Part shown: positions 54,241-64,000 of the stretch, in pieces
Layout: each line of letters begins with the position of its first letter
Numbering within the stretch: position 1 is the first letter of the stretch
Assembly: GCA_003243975.1 (NCBI GenBank)
Contig: QHBJ01000040.1
Location: 62,001-126,000 of the forward strand
Direction: 5' to 3'
Length of the DNA: 64,000 nt
Source: Candidatus Meridianibacter frigidus
GTDB lineage: Bacteria; Vulcanimicrobiota; Vulcanimicrobiia; Vulcanimicrobiales; Vulcanimicrobiaceae
Made by a program: the position numbers and the translations under genes
The notes under the pieces: generated by a model
The model's input: the letters and a program-made list of their open reading frames with translations, nothing else
Told to the model about the DNA's origin: nothing
Databases searched by the model: none

Positions 54241-54569
54241 TGCCGCTCTACGATTACCGCTGCACTGCATGCAAGGAAATCACCGAGGTGCGTCACGGCT
54301 TCGATGATGTCTTTCGCGAGGCGTGCCCCAAATGCGGTGGCAAATTGACGCGCATGTTCAATCCTGCCGGCATCGTTTTCAAGGGTTCTGGGTTCTATGT
54401 CACCGATTCGCGCAAGGCTGCCGCAGCTGCGGCCGAGGCAAAGACCGAAACGAAGACCGAAGCAAAGGCCGAGACGAAGTCGGAGAGTAAATCCGCGGAC
54501 ACGTCGGTTCCGAAGCCGGAGAGCAAGTCAGATACCGGGTCTTCCGGCACCAAGGAGTCGGCAGCGTAA
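54240..54569 (+). CDS. FmdB-type zinc ribbon protein with acidic repeat tail
   Basis: A 109-residue protein. The first 55 residues are a FmdB zinc ribbon (PLYDYRCTACKEITEVRHGF, CPKCGGKLTRMF), with two CxxC pairs, and GIVFKGSGFYVTDSRK. The rest is a low-complexity Lys-Thr-Glu-Ala tail with repeats like KTETKTEAKAETKSESKS. FmdB-like ribbons are found in formamidase regulation and many small proteins; their role is unclear. GTG 54240 overlaps the previous TAG. Confidence 0.9.
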   Translation: MPLYDYRCTACKEITEVRHGFDDVFREACPKCGGKLTRMFNPAGIVFKGSGFYVTDSRKAAAAAAEAKTETKTEAKAETKSESKSADTSVPKPESKSDTGSSGTKESAA

Positions 54570-54571
54570 GC

Positions 54572-54901
54572 CTGCAGGCTTGGCTTCTTCTCGCCGTCGT
54601 GCTGGCGGTTATGGTCGCGCTCGCCAGCGCGGCGATACCGCTGCTGAGCTTGGCGGGCGCAACGCGCAAACGTCTTGACGCGCTCTCCGATCACCCACTT
54701 GTTACGGCAGCACGAGATGGCCAGCGCGAAGTGTCGCGCCTGAACGGCGCAGCGGCCGAATTAGCAGATCAAGCCCAAGCTATGCAGTCGGCCGTCGGCG
54801 CACTCAGGCAACCGTTGCGGGCTTCGCCATTTTCAAGTGTCGCTGCGGAGACAGTGCGAATCCGCAGCGCGTTTCGGGAACTTATCGAAGTTCTGCGATA
54901 G
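54572..54901 (+). CDS. Small single-helix membrane protein, probable CTG start
   Basis: An approximately 109-residue protein with one N-terminal helix (AWLLLAVVLAVMVALASAAIPLL) and a long soluble helix, VSRLNGAAAELADQAQAMQSAVG. The nearest ordinary start (GTG 54599) begins inside the helix; CTG at 54572, 3 nt after the previous stop, gives an intact one and sits behind AAGGAG. The soluble helix may form a coiled coil. It overlaps aroA tail to tail by 20 nt. No family recognised. Confidence 0.65.
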   Translation: MQAWLLLAVVLAVMVALASAAIPLLSLAGATRKRLDALSDHPLVTAARDGQREVSRLNGAAAELADQAQAMQSAVGALRQPLRASPFSSVAAETVRIRSAFRELIEVLR

Positions 54902-56168
54902 TTCGGTCGGCGTTTTGGGCGGCCGCCCATTGCGGCACGAATCCCGGAAAACTTACGTCGATGCATGCAGCATCGTCAATTTCCAACGGTCCGCAGAGCG
55001 CTCCCAATGCCGCCGCCGCCATGGCAGTACGATGGTCGCCGCCCGTCTGCACGCTCGCTCCAGCCGCGTTTGGAATACCGCCGGTGATCCAGATTGCGTT
55101 GGTATCGGACTCGGTGGCAACTCCGGCGCTTCGCAGCATTTGCTCGATGGCCGCAACACGATCGGATTCCTTGCCTCGAAGATCGGAAATTCCGGCGATT
55201 CGCGTCTGGCCTTGCGCCACAGCCGCTGCAACGCTCAAAATGACGATTTCATCGATCGCGCGAACGGTCAGCGATGAATCTATGGTAATGCCGCGCAAGG
55301 CCGAAAATTCGGCGCTGAGGTCGGCGACCGGTTCACAGTCCCACTCGCGCCGGTTACCGATTTCAATGCGCGCTCCCATCTGCAGCAGTGCGTCAAGCAG
55401 CCCCGAGCGGCTTGGGTTAATGCCGACGTCGCGAATGGTCAAACGTGAGCCGGGCGTTACGACCGCTGCCACCAAGAAGAAGGCCGCTGCAGAGAGATCG
55501 CCAGGAATGCGAGTATCTCGCGGCTCGATGTGCGCGCTCCTCATCGCAACGCGATCCGCATCGAACACGATGTCGGCATTCCACGATTTCAAGAGCCGCT
55601 CGGTATGATCGCGGGATCCACCGCACCGTTCGAGCGTAACCGGAGTGCCCGAGTAGACGCCTGCTAGCAGCAAGGCTGATTTTATTTGCGCCGAGGCGGA
55701 GAGTAAGATGAAGTGGCGAGTTTGCGCCGGCAATTGCCCGGCGATTTCGAGCGGTAAGGCTCCGCCACTCGTGGTCACGCGGGAGCCGAAGGCGCGCAGC
55801 TGAGCGGCGACCGGCTCCATTGGCCGGGATGACAAGGATTCATCGCCCTGTAGTCGCGCGTGTAGGCCGGCGCCGGCGCAGGTCCCCATGATTAAGCGGG
55901 CCGTGGTCCCGGAGTTCAGGCAGTTGACGGGCGCTTCCGGAGCGTGCAACCGGCCGCCTTGAACCTCGGCATCCGGCCCATCGCGTTTCGCGGACGCCCC
56001 AATCGAACTGAGTGCGCCGATTGTTGCATCGAGATCTCGACCCGGATTGAGATTCTGCACGCGGACCTTTGCCTGCGTGCTGGCCGCTATGAACAGCGCT
56101 CGATGCGAAATGGATTTATCGCCTGGAACGGCGATTTCGCCGCGCAACGCGCCTCGCTGAAAGATCAC
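54882..56168 (-). CDS. aroA: 5-enolpyruvylshikimate-3-phosphate synthase
   Basis: A 428-residue shikimate-pathway enzyme that adds enolpyruvate to shikimate-3-phosphate. The N-terminal GEIAVPGDKSISHRALFIAA contains the phosphoenolpyruvate-binding Lys, and LNSGTTARLIMGTCAGAG and LSASAQIKSALLLAG are the other substrate blocks. The C-terminal DHRTAMAAAALGAL carries the shikimate-binding Asp-His-Arg. The NSGTTARL form (Gly-Thr rather than Ala-Met/Leu at the PEP site) is the ordinary sensitive-type sequence. It stands alone between plus-strand genes. Confidence 0.97.
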   Translation of the reverse strand: MIFQRGALRGEIAVPGDKSISHRALFIAASTQAKVRVQNLNPGRDLDATIGALSSIGASAKRDGPDAEVQGGRLHAPEAPVNCLNSGTTARLIMGTCAGAGLHARLQGDESLSSRPMEPVAAQLRAFGSRVTTSGGALPLEIAGQLPAQTRHFILLSASAQIKSALLLAGVYSGTPVTLERCGGSRDHTERLLKSWNADIVFDADRVAMRSAHIEPRDTRIPGDLSAAAFFLVAAVVTPGSRLTIRDVGINPSRSGLLDALLQMGARIEIGNRREWDCEPVADLSAEFSALRGITIDSSLTVRAIDEIVILSVAAAVAQGQTRIAGISDLRGKESDRVAAIEQMLRSAGVATESDTNAIWITGGIPNAAGASVQTGGDHRTAMAAAALGALCGPLEIDDAACIDVSFPGFVPQWAAAQNADRTIAELR

Positions 56169-56224
56169 CTCGATTCTTTTGACACGGCAATGGAAGAACC
56201 TGACCTACGACAAAGGAGACACGT

Positions 56225-57895
56225 GTGAGTCAATACGTCTACTCCATGTACCGCATCGGCAAAACCGTGCCGCCGAAGCGCGAAATCCTGAAAGACATCT
56301 CGCTAAGCTTTCTTCCCGGCGCCAAAATCGGAATTCTTGGGCTGAATGGCGCGGGCAAGTCGACGGTTCTGCGGATTATGGCCGGCGTCGATACCGAGTT
56401 CGACGGTGTCGCCGAACCGATGCCCGGGATAACCATCGGCTATCTGGAGCAAGAGCCGAAACTCGATCCGGACAAGACCGTTCGTCAAAGCGTCGAGGAA
56501 GCGTTCGCCGGACTCTTCGATGTTCGGAAGCGCCTGGAAGAGGTTTACGCCGCCTATGCGGAGCCCGACGCCGACATCGGAGCGCTCGCAGAGGAACAGG
56601 CCAAGTTGGAGTCCGCACTCTTCTCACAAGACGGCGATGATTTGGAGCATCAGCTCGAAATCGCGGCCGATGCCCTGCGGCTGCCGCCCTGGGAGATGCC
56701 GATTGGGCCGCTTTCGGGAGGCGAGCAGCGGCGCGTCGCGCTCTGCCGGCTACTGCTCTCGAGGCCGGATATGTTGCTGCTTGACGAGCCCACCAATCAT
56801 CTTGATGCCGAAAGCGTCGAATGGCTCGAGGGTTTCTTGCAACGCTTCCCGGGGACCGTGGTGGCCGTTACGCATGACCGCTACTTTCTGGATAACTCGG
56901 CGCAGTGGATTCTGGAACTCGATCGTGGGCGCGGTATACCATGGAAGGGCAACTACAGCTCTTGGCTCGATCAAAAACAGCAACGCCTGGCGCAGGAAGA
57001 AGCAACGGAATCGGCCCGCCAGAAGGCGCTCAAGCGCGAACTGGAATGGGTGCGTAGCAGTGCAAAGGGGCGCCATGCCAAGAGCAAGAGCCGCATTGCA
57101 CGCTTCGAAGAGCTGGCGAGCTACGAGCACCAAAAACGCAATGAAACGCGAGAGCTCTTCATTCCGGTGGCCGAGCGCCTCGGCGATCAAGTCATCGAAT
57201 TCACGGTGGTAAGCAAAGCGTTTGGGGATCGGTTGCTGATGGATAAGGTCAGCTTTCGGGTCCCCCCGGGCGCGATTGTCGGCATCATCGGTCCCAACGG
57301 GGCCGGCAAGAGCACGTTGTTTCGCCTGATTACCGGCCATGAGCAGCCCGACGCGGGCGAGATTAAGATTGGGCCGACCGTAAAGCTTGCAATGGTCGAT
57401 CAGTCGCGCGAATCGCTCGAAAACGAAAAAACGGTATTCGAGGCCGTCAGCGGCGGCCGTGACTTGATGATAGTGGGCCGCTTTGAGATGCCGGCGCGCG
57501 CATATTTAGGACGCTTTAACTTCAAGGGTGGCGACCAGCAGAAGCGTGTTGAAAATCTTTCCGGTGGGGAACGCGGACGCTTGCATCTTGCAAAAACCTT
57601 GGTGAGTGGCGCAAACGTGCTGCTGCTGGACGAGCCCTCAAACGACCTGGATGTGGAAACGCTGCGCGCTTTGGAAGACGCACTCAGTGAGTTTGCGGGC
57701 ACGGTGTTGGTGGTGAGCCATGATCGGTGGTTTTTGGATCGCATCGCCACGCACATTCTGGCCTTCGAAGGCGACTCGCGCGTGTTTTTCTATGAAGGGA
57801 ACTATCAAGAGTACGAAGCCAACAAACGCGAGCGCTTAGGTGAAGAAGCAGCTCGTCCCCACCGCCTGCGTTTTCGGCCGCTTGCAGTTCGGTAG
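56225..57895 (+). CDS. ettA: ABC-F ATPase EttA, energy-dependent translational throttle
   Basis: A 556-residue protein with two ATPase cassettes: Walker A GLNGAGKSTVLRI and GPNGAGKSTLFRL, signatures LSGGEQRRVALC and LSGGERGRLHLA, Walker B MLLLDEPTNHLD and VLLLDEPSNDLD. The arm and PtIM linker between them lie near residues 235-330. EttA binds the ribosomal E site and gates elongation by ADP/ATP ratio. A strong AAAGGAGAC sequence precedes the GTG at 56225. The C terminus ends after LRFRPLAVR. Confidence 0.96.
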   Translation: MSQYVYSMYRIGKTVPPKREILKDISLSFLPGAKIGILGLNGAGKSTVLRIMAGVDTEFDGVAEPMPGITIGYLEQEPKLDPDKTVRQSVEEAFAGLFDVRKRLEEVYAAYAEPDADIGALAEEQAKLESALFSQDGDDLEHQLEIAADALRLPPWEMPIGPLSGGEQRRVALCRLLLSRPDMLLLDEPTNHLDAESVEWLEGFLQRFPGTVVAVTHDRYFLDNSAQWILELDRGRGIPWKGNYSSWLDQKQQRLAQEEATESARQKALKRELEWVRSSAKGRHAKSKSRIARFEELASYEHQKRNETRELFIPVAERLGDQVIEFTVVSKAFGDRLLMDKVSFRVPPGAIVGIIGPNGAGKSTLFRLITGHEQPDAGEIKIGPTVKLAMVDQSRESLENEKTVFEAVSGGRDLMIVGRFEMPARAYLGRFNFKGGDQQKRVENLSGGERGRLHLAKTLVSGANVLLLDEPSNDLDVETLRALEDALSEFAGTVLVVSHDRWFLDRIATHILAFEGDSRVFFYEGNYQEYEANKRERLGEEAARPHRLRFRPLAVR

Positions 57896-57906
57896 CGGTA
57901 GGTTCC

Positions 57907-57988
57907 TGGGGAAGGTGGGATTTGAACCCACACAGGTTGTGCCCGGCCGCTTTTGAGGCGGCTGCGTCTACCGTTCCGCCACTCCCCC
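57907..57988 (-). tRNA. tRNA-Leu (CAA)
   Basis: An 82-nt class II tRNA on the minus strand: acceptor GGGGGAG/CTTCCCC, D loop with AACGGTAGA, anticodon arm GCCGC-CTCAAAA-GCGGC (CAA, reading UUG), variable stem and T arm GTGGG-TTCAAAT-CCCAC, discriminator A. CCA is not encoded. It lies tail to tail 11 nt after ettA. Confidence 0.93.
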
Positions 57989-58019
57989 TGGCTAGCCACC
58001 CTCGATTCGCGTCGCTTGC

Positions 58020-61000
58020 CTACCGCCCTGTCAGTGATTGAAGTCGCTGCCGCGCTTCCGCGGCGCTGGCTGCGGGGAATGAGCCAAAGCTCACATGCGC
58101 GCCTCTCCCGGGGCTTACGTGCAGGGTAACGTTAGCCGCGCCGCGCTTCATCGCGACTGACGCAGCACTCAGGTCTTTGTTTCGCCACCACATGGCCGCG
58201 AGTGTGTCGGATTTTTCGTCGTAAACGCCGATATAACTCGTTAGCGCATAGGCTTTGTCGACGTTAAATGCTTGCGCATTGCCTTCGGTCAGTACGGTCG
58301 CGCGCGCCCGGAAATCATTAGCCGATCGCGCCGCCAACGAAGAGATCACATCCACGCTAGCCGAGTTTGCCTGGTACTCAACCGTGAACGACGGGCCGCC
58401 GGGAACCAGCACTATTTTCTTGTTGAAGTGCACCGGGCTTAGCGCAAGGTCGCTGGCATCGTAGCTCAGCTCAACGCTGGCTGGATTTCTCGTGCTCAGG
58501 ACCGTCGTACGATATGACCGGTTGAACGTTCCCACGTTGAGCGGATGAGTATAACGAGCGATGTAATCGCGTGGTGACGCCGCGGGCGGATCGGTGACCG
58601 CGTCGCGTAGCGCTCCAACCGTTGCGATGATGTTACGCCCTGTGCGTTTGTCTTCAAAGATCAATGCGCGACCTCCGGCCGCCGGCGCTACGAGCAATCG
58701 CACATATGCATTTTCCATCAGCACGCTCTGCGAGCCGTCCTGCAGGAAATCGCCAGTCCGCACGGTCGCACCGTCGGTTGGCCGATAGCGCTCGCAGAGG
58801 CGGCACGCCAAATACTGCGACTCTCCGATTGGCAGATCTGCCGGTGCCTGCCGACGGCCAAAACGCGCATCTGCTTGGGAGAAACGTGGGGCGCTTCGCG
58901 CCGCGTCGCCGAGCGGAAGCAGTAGTGTACTGCGTGGTTTTGCTACGAGGTGGCTTCCGTTCAATGCCGGAAACGCCCGTACTCGCAGACTACGCAGTGA
59001 CTGCACCCGGTCGCTGTAGTTGGTCACAATGAGAAATCCCGCGCGTGGATTTGTATTTGACACGAGAAGCGCGGCATTGCCTTGCGCTCCGCTAATCTGG
59101 GACTGCGCGAATGCTGGAAAAGACATCGCGACGTGCGGATCTATAACTACCCCATAATGCGCGCGCTCCTCCTGCGAGGTAAACGCCGGATCTTGTAGGG
59201 CGCACGTTATGCTCGCAACACGGCAGTGCTGCAACGCGGCGATCGTTGCGGCAGCCGCAGAAGAAAAATCCGCGTTGGTCGTAGCCCAGCGCGATGCGCT
59301 CCAGAGAATGGCCATATCAGCGGCGATATGCGTTTGCGCAAGTTGCGCGCCGTACGTTCGAATAAAATTTCCTATCTTAGCTGTAGGAACGGCCCGGGCT
59401 TGACGGGCCGATTGAAATGAAAGCGCGGCGTCCCATCCGTAAAAGACATTGGTCCAAGGGGCTTCCCACCCGGACGGATACATCGTGTCTTGCACCGGAA
59501 AGTTCACGATCCCATGCGCGCCCATCTGCAGCATCGTGCCGATGGCGAGTTCAGTGTTTGCTGGATCCGCTGGCCGGGGCGCACCCTCATCGGCACCCTG
59601 CAGCCATCCGGCCTGAAACTCGCTGATCATGACCGGATACTTGTGCTGCGTCTGCAAGAGGGCCGTGGAGAACTCAAGCTGCGACCGGTCGTGTTCCCCG
59701 ATGCTTTCGACGTCCGACTGATACCAATTGCCCCAGGCCCAAACGGGCGAAGACGCCGTGACCTTCATTTGATATGTATTGATGAAAGTCGGCACCCCGG
59801 GTCCGGTGACGCCGTGCACCACCGAATCCAAGTACCGGACGTACGCCTGGAAATGCGGTGCGGGCCAAGTTTGATTGTCGATATAGGCACCCTGGTCGTC
59901 GTCCAGTGCGACCGCGATAACATCGCCGGACCAGGGCTTGATTTCAGTGAGTGCTCGACGTAACCAGCGCGTCGCATATTTCATGTGCGTAGCGTTGTTC
60001 ATCCATTCCGCAGCCGCGTCGTCGGAGCGCGCATTCTGCAACGTCGCGGTCGCCGGATAGCGGCCTTCGAGGATATCGTGGAGCGGCATGTTGTATTCCG
60101 GGCGCCGGAGCAGCCAGTCAGGGTAGCCGCCGTTCTTCCATTCGTTCCGGATGACGGGGCCGGGCCGGATGATCGTTTTGAACCCCATGTTATGCACGAG
60201 ATTGAGCAAGTAGTGCAGGTCGCGCCGGGGGCCGGTGCGCCCGGTGAAGTCAAAGTTGTCATCGCTGAGCTCGTGCCAATTCCAGATGAGGTACAGGTCG
60301 ATGGTGTTGATGCCAAGCGATTTATAGGCTTCTAGCGATACCTTCCATCGCGATCTGGGGAGTCGCTCGTAGAAAAAGGCCGCGCCGTACACGAAAAATG
60401 GCTTCTGTTCTACCGTGAAAACCGGATAGCCGTTCTGCTGCACGACCGCGCTGTGGCCGTACGAAGCGCCCGCAGTCCGCGGCGCGACAACGCACAGCGC
60501 CGCAACAATCGCCGCCGCGAACGGCCATGTTCGCTGCACTCGTGCTAGTCCGAGGAAGAGAACAACTCCCACGGCGACCGCTGCAAAGCTCAGCTCCATC
60601 GCCAGTTGCCCGGTGGATTGAAATGCAAATCCCCAGCCAACTAATGCGACAAGCGCGGGAAGCGGGAAAAGCCACATGCGGAAGGGAGCGCGTTCGCCTT
60701 TCACTCGTAAGACAAAAACGGCGGTAATTTGCGCGACGGCCTGCACAAGGACGATTGCGGCCAGCAGGAGTGCGATCACCGTGTCCAAGGAAAAGAATGA
60801 CGCACAGATGGAGGCGAGGCCGATAACCAAGAGCGCGACGTCGGGAAATTGTCCGCTGGGATGCAGATGCCGAAAGACCGGAAAGAAGTTTCCGTCTCGA
60901 GCCGCTGCAAACGGAACGCGGGCAAAGCCGAGCAGATTTCCGTACACTGACGCAAAAGCCGTTACCAGGACGAGGATCGTGAAAATTACTGCGGCAACCC

Positions 61001-61874
61001 CTCCCCAGCTGCGAAGCACCACGGTCGTTCCGACATATTGGGCCGCAGTCGAGTCCAGCTTGAGCAAGTGCTGCCACGGGACTGCACCGAGAACGCCGTA
61101 TTGCATGGCCACGTACAGCAACGCCACGACTAGAACGGACACGACAATTGAAAGCGGGATCACGCGCTTCGGATTCTCTACCTCCTCGCCGATCAGCGCT
61201 GCGTCGGCATAGCCGACGTAGTCGTATAGGGTGAGGTACAGCGAACTGCCGACGGCCAGCAAGAAGGCCCACGTCCAGTTCGGATGCATGTCGGTCGAAA
61301 GGGCCTGAGCTGGGTTGAAGTGTGGAACGGATGCCGCAATGACCACGAGCAGCGTGACCACGGCCGTTATGCACAGCACGATGCTCATTTTCGCGACCGA
61401 TGTGATCCGGCGGTATAACATCGTAATGGCCAGAATGCCTAACCCGATCTTCACCGCGTCTGACGTGAGCCAGGATGTGTTTATTGCCGGCCAAAGGTAG
61501 CTGGCGTAACTGACAAACCCGATATAACCACTCGCGAGCAGCAGCGGTGCATAGAAAATGAACTGCCAGTTGAACAGAAACGCGAACAGGCGGCCCCACC
61601 GCTCGCGTCCGAAGGCCTCTCGCAAATAGACGTAGGTGCCGCCCGATCCGGGAAAGCGCGAGCTGAGTTCGGCCCACACCAACCCGTCGCAGAGTGCAAC
61701 GATTGCGCCGGCGAACCAACCCCACAGCGCGGCGCTTCCGTGCAGCTTTCCGACCACCAGCGGAATCGTTATCAACGGACCGATGCCGATCATCGTAATC
61801 ACGTTGACCGCAATCGCGCTGCGCAGTCCCACGCCCCGAATCATGCGGCCGCATTCGGTGAAGTCTGCGCGCAA
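58020..61874 (-). CDS. APC transporter fused to a GH35-type glycosidase domain
   Basis: A 1284-residue protein without internal stops. Residues 15-445 are an APC-family permease: NVITMIGIGPLITIPLVV, GGTYVYLREAFG and about 12 helices. Helix 13 (TWPFAAAIVAALCVVAP, ~449-465) resembles a signal peptide and puts the rest outside the cell. From about 490 comes a GH35/beta-galactosidase-like barrel (LGINTIDLYLIWNWHE at ~520-535, IIRPGPVIRNEWKNGGYPDWLL at 568-589). The nucleophile-type Glu is E752 (ISEFQAGW); the position of the acid/base Glu is D660 in LDDDQG instead of ENEYG. C-terminal beta domains follow. Start TTG 61874 or ATG 61844. Confidence 0.88.
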   Translation of the reverse strand: MRADFTECGRMIRGVGLRSAIAVNVITMIGIGPLITIPLVVGKLHGSAALWGWFAGAIVALCDGLVWAELSSRFPGSGGTYVYLREAFGRERWGRLFAFLFNWQFIFYAPLLLASGYIGFVSYASYLWPAINTSWLTSDAVKIGLGILAITMLYRRITSVAKMSIVLCITAVVTLLVVIAASVPHFNPAQALSTDMHPNWTWAFLLAVGSSLYLTLYDYVGYADAALIGEEVENPKRVIPLSIVVSVLVVALLYVAMQYGVLGAVPWQHLLKLDSTAAQYVGTTVVLRSWGGVAAVIFTILVLVTAFASVYGNLLGFARVPFAAARDGNFFPVFRHLHPSGQFPDVALLVIGLASICASFFSLDTVIALLLAAIVLVQAVAQITAVFVLRVKGERAPFRMWLFPLPALVALVGWGFAFQSTGQLAMELSFAAVAVGVVLFLGLARVQRTWPFAAAIVAALCVVAPRTAGASYGHSAVVQQNGYPVFTVEQKPFFVYGAAFFYERLPRSRWKVSLEAYKSLGINTIDLYLIWNWHELSDDNFDFTGRTGPRRDLHYLLNLVHNMGFKTIIRPGPVIRNEWKNGGYPDWLLRRPEYNMPLHDILEGRYPATATLQNARSDDAAAEWMNNATHMKYATRWLRRALTEIKPWSGDVIAVALDDDQGAYIDNQTWPAPHFQAYVRYLDSVVHGVTGPGVPTFINTYQMKVTASSPVWAWGNWYQSDVESIGEHDRSQLEFSTALLQTQHKYPVMISEFQAGWLQGADEGAPRPADPANTELAIGTMLQMGAHGIVNFPVQDTMYPSGWEAPWTNVFYGWDAALSFQSARQARAVPTAKIGNFIRTYGAQLAQTHIAADMAILWSASRWATTNADFSSAAAATIAALQHCRVASITCALQDPAFTSQEERAHYGVVIDPHVAMSFPAFAQSQISGAQGNAALLVSNTNPRAGFLIVTNYSDRVQSLRSLRVRAFPALNGSHLVAKPRSTLLLPLGDAARSAPRFSQADARFGRRQAPADLPIGESQYLACRLCERYRPTDGATVRTGDFLQDGSQSVLMENAYVRLLVAPAAGGRALIFEDKRTGRNIIATVGALRDAVTDPPAASPRDYIARYTHPLNVGTFNRSYRTTVLSTRNPASVELSYDASDLALSPVHFNKKIVLVPGGPSFTVEYQANSASVDVISSLAARSANDFRARATVLTEGNAQAFNVDKAYALTSYIGVYDEKSDTLAAMWWRNKDLSAASVAMKRGAANVTLHVSPGRGAHVSFGSFPAASAAEARQRLQSLTGR

Positions 61875-61897
61875 CCTGGCGGCGAACTCAGGCGCTT

Positions 61898-62928
61898 ATG
61901 CAATCTGAATTAGCGCGACTATTGGGTATCGAGGGCGATCTTTGCATCGATTTCGTCGACAGCCCGGCGTTGCACGACAACCCGCTTGGTGACCCGTCGA
62001 CGCGTCCAGTCGCCGTTTACGTTCCGCCCAAGTACGAGCCGCAGGGTTCCAAACGCTACCCTGTTCTCTATGTGCTCCACGGTTATACAGGGGACGTGGC
62101 GGCATTGGTTTCATCGCGCCCGTGGGAGACGAACGTGGTCCAATGGGTCGACCGTCTCATCTGCGAGCAGAAGATGCCAGCGGCAATACTGGTGGTCGTA
62201 GACGGATTTACGCGACTGGGCGGTTCGCAGTATGTCAACTCCATTCACAACGGCGACTATGCGACCTACGTCATTCGCGATGTGATCGGCCACGTAGACG
62301 GAAGCTATCGCACGAATTCCTCGGAGGGCGGCCGCGCGGTACTCGGCAAATCTTCAGGTGGTTTCGGGGCGCTATATTTATCGATGAGCTATCCGGGCAT
62401 CTTCTGCGCCTTTGCTTCCCACAGCGGCGATGCGTATTTCCCCTACGCGCAGCCTCGCGGCTTCCCCACGGCCCATCGCACACTGGAGCGTTTCGACTGG
62501 GGTATACGCGCTTTCGTGGAAAACTTCGAGCGGCAGAGTAAGCGGCTGCCGCATGAGTACGAAACGATGGAGATGCTCGGTTATACGGCCGCCTATACGC
62601 CACGCAGCGCCAACGCCTTCGATCTCGACCTACCGTTCGACCGAGCGACGGGCGCCCTGCGCGAAGAAGTATTTGCGCGCTGGCTGGCGTTTGACCCCGC
62701 ACAGATGTGCCTAACCAAAGGCCCGGAACTGCAGCGTCTGCGGCTGCGTTATCTCGATTGCGGTCGTAAGGATGAGTATGCGTTGGATATTGGGGCGCGC
62801 GTCACGGCAGCACGCATGAAAGAGATGGGCATGAGCGTGCATCACGAAGAATTCGACGACGACCACCGCAATGTCGGATACCGCTATGCGGTATCGCTGC
62901 CGCTGCTGGCAAATGTCTTGGAGAGTGT

Positions 62929-62932
<4 letters not shown>
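61898..62932 (+). CDS. Alpha/beta-hydrolase esterase (EsterD/antigen 85-like)
   Basis: A 344-residue hydrolase of the putative esterase family. The oxyanion side is PVLYVLHGYTGDVAALVS, the nucleophile Ser lies in LGKSSGGFGALYLSMSYP (GKSSG) and the catalytic His in EFDDDHRNVGY. The first 30 residues and absent signal peptide suggest a cytoplasmic enzyme. Substrates could be S-formylglutathione, feruloyl or enterobactin-type esters. It is divergent from the transporter-glycosidase gene with 24 nt between, so the two may share promoter control and a glycan-ester pathway. Confidence 0.88.

Positions 62933-64000
<1,068 letters not shown>

Noticed and set aside
60322-61854. 510-residue alternative frame within the transporter half of the fusion
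   Set aside because: It follows the permease in a shifted frame with Arg-rich composition and no helices.

Overview
The window is 64 kb of gene-dense, GC-rich bacterial chromosome. Genes are short-spaced, often overlap by 1-4 nt, and frequently start with GTG or TTG. Several blocks keep gene orders familiar from Firmicutes: rpsU-yqeY, phoH-ybeY-dgkA-...-recO, ruvX with a YrzB-like gene and mltG, and nfeD-floA. Other genes are typical of other lineages: an EttA ABC-F ATPase, an archaeal/eukaryotic-type ProRS, an Amj-type lipid II flippase and PIG-V/GtrA/GT39 membrane glycosylation proteins. My best guess is a deep-branching, uncultured-type phylum such as Eremiobacterota/Vulcanimicrobiota (WPS-2). 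This rests on gene content and style only, not on a marker-gene tree. I see no insertion sequence, phage, CRISPR array, rRNA or replication origin.

Layout. 1-8.9 kb: an amino-acid permease running off the left edge, a cobalamin adenosyltransferase, proS, a secreted protein, an M16 peptidase, amj and a TPR-like envelope protein; facing them are a small lipoprotein and a GT39-GtrA-PIG-V membrane glycosylation cluster that extends to 10.4 kb. 10.4-17.5 kb: glpX, a flavin disulfide oxidoreductase, a split NAD synthase (free-standing nitrilase plus NadE), cinA and a subtilisin-like lipoprotein. 17.5-23.9 kb (minus): a tightly coupled six-gene operon, metY, CoA-binding protein, LuxE-like, LuxC-like, class III aminotransferase and Gfo/Idh dehydrogenase. 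24.0-25.8 kb: leuCD. 25.9-27.1 kb: two small secreted proteins. 27.2-36.4 kb: rpmE, prfA, prmC, pyrG, two glycosyltransferases, a cell-surface protein, a peptide-binding lipoprotein and a HIT hydrolase.

36.5-47.6 kb is a long plus-strand housekeeping and envelope run: rpsU, yqeY, nfeD, floA, phoH, ybeY, a DgkA-PAP2 fusion, a CNNM/CorC protein, recO, ruvX, mltG, a DUF1292 protein, an MGDG-synthase-like glycosyltransferase and DoxX. 47.6-51.8 kb holds five tRNA genes, tadA, a frameshifted aspartyl protease and a decayed prepilin. 51.8-57.9 kb holds an unknown secreted protein, an M20 amidohydrolase, an SRPBCC protein, a FmdB zinc ribbon, aroA, ettA and tRNA-Leu. 58.0-64 kb holds a 1284-residue APC-transporter/GH35 fusion, an esterase, a secreted protein and a Cys/Met PLP enzyme cut by the right edge.

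The two strongest candidates for undescribed biology are the transporter-glycosidase fusion at 58.0-61.9 kb, whose expected acid/base Glu is replaced by Asp, and the LuxE-LuxC-aminotransferase operon at 17.5-22.1 kb, which is laid out as if to turn an acyl acid into an aldehyde and then an amine. Several genes also have conserved N termini that begin before any ATG, GTG or TTG, suggesting ATT or CTG initiation. The only stretch over 300 nt without an intact gene is about 50.02-50.64 kb, which holds the prepilin pseudogene.
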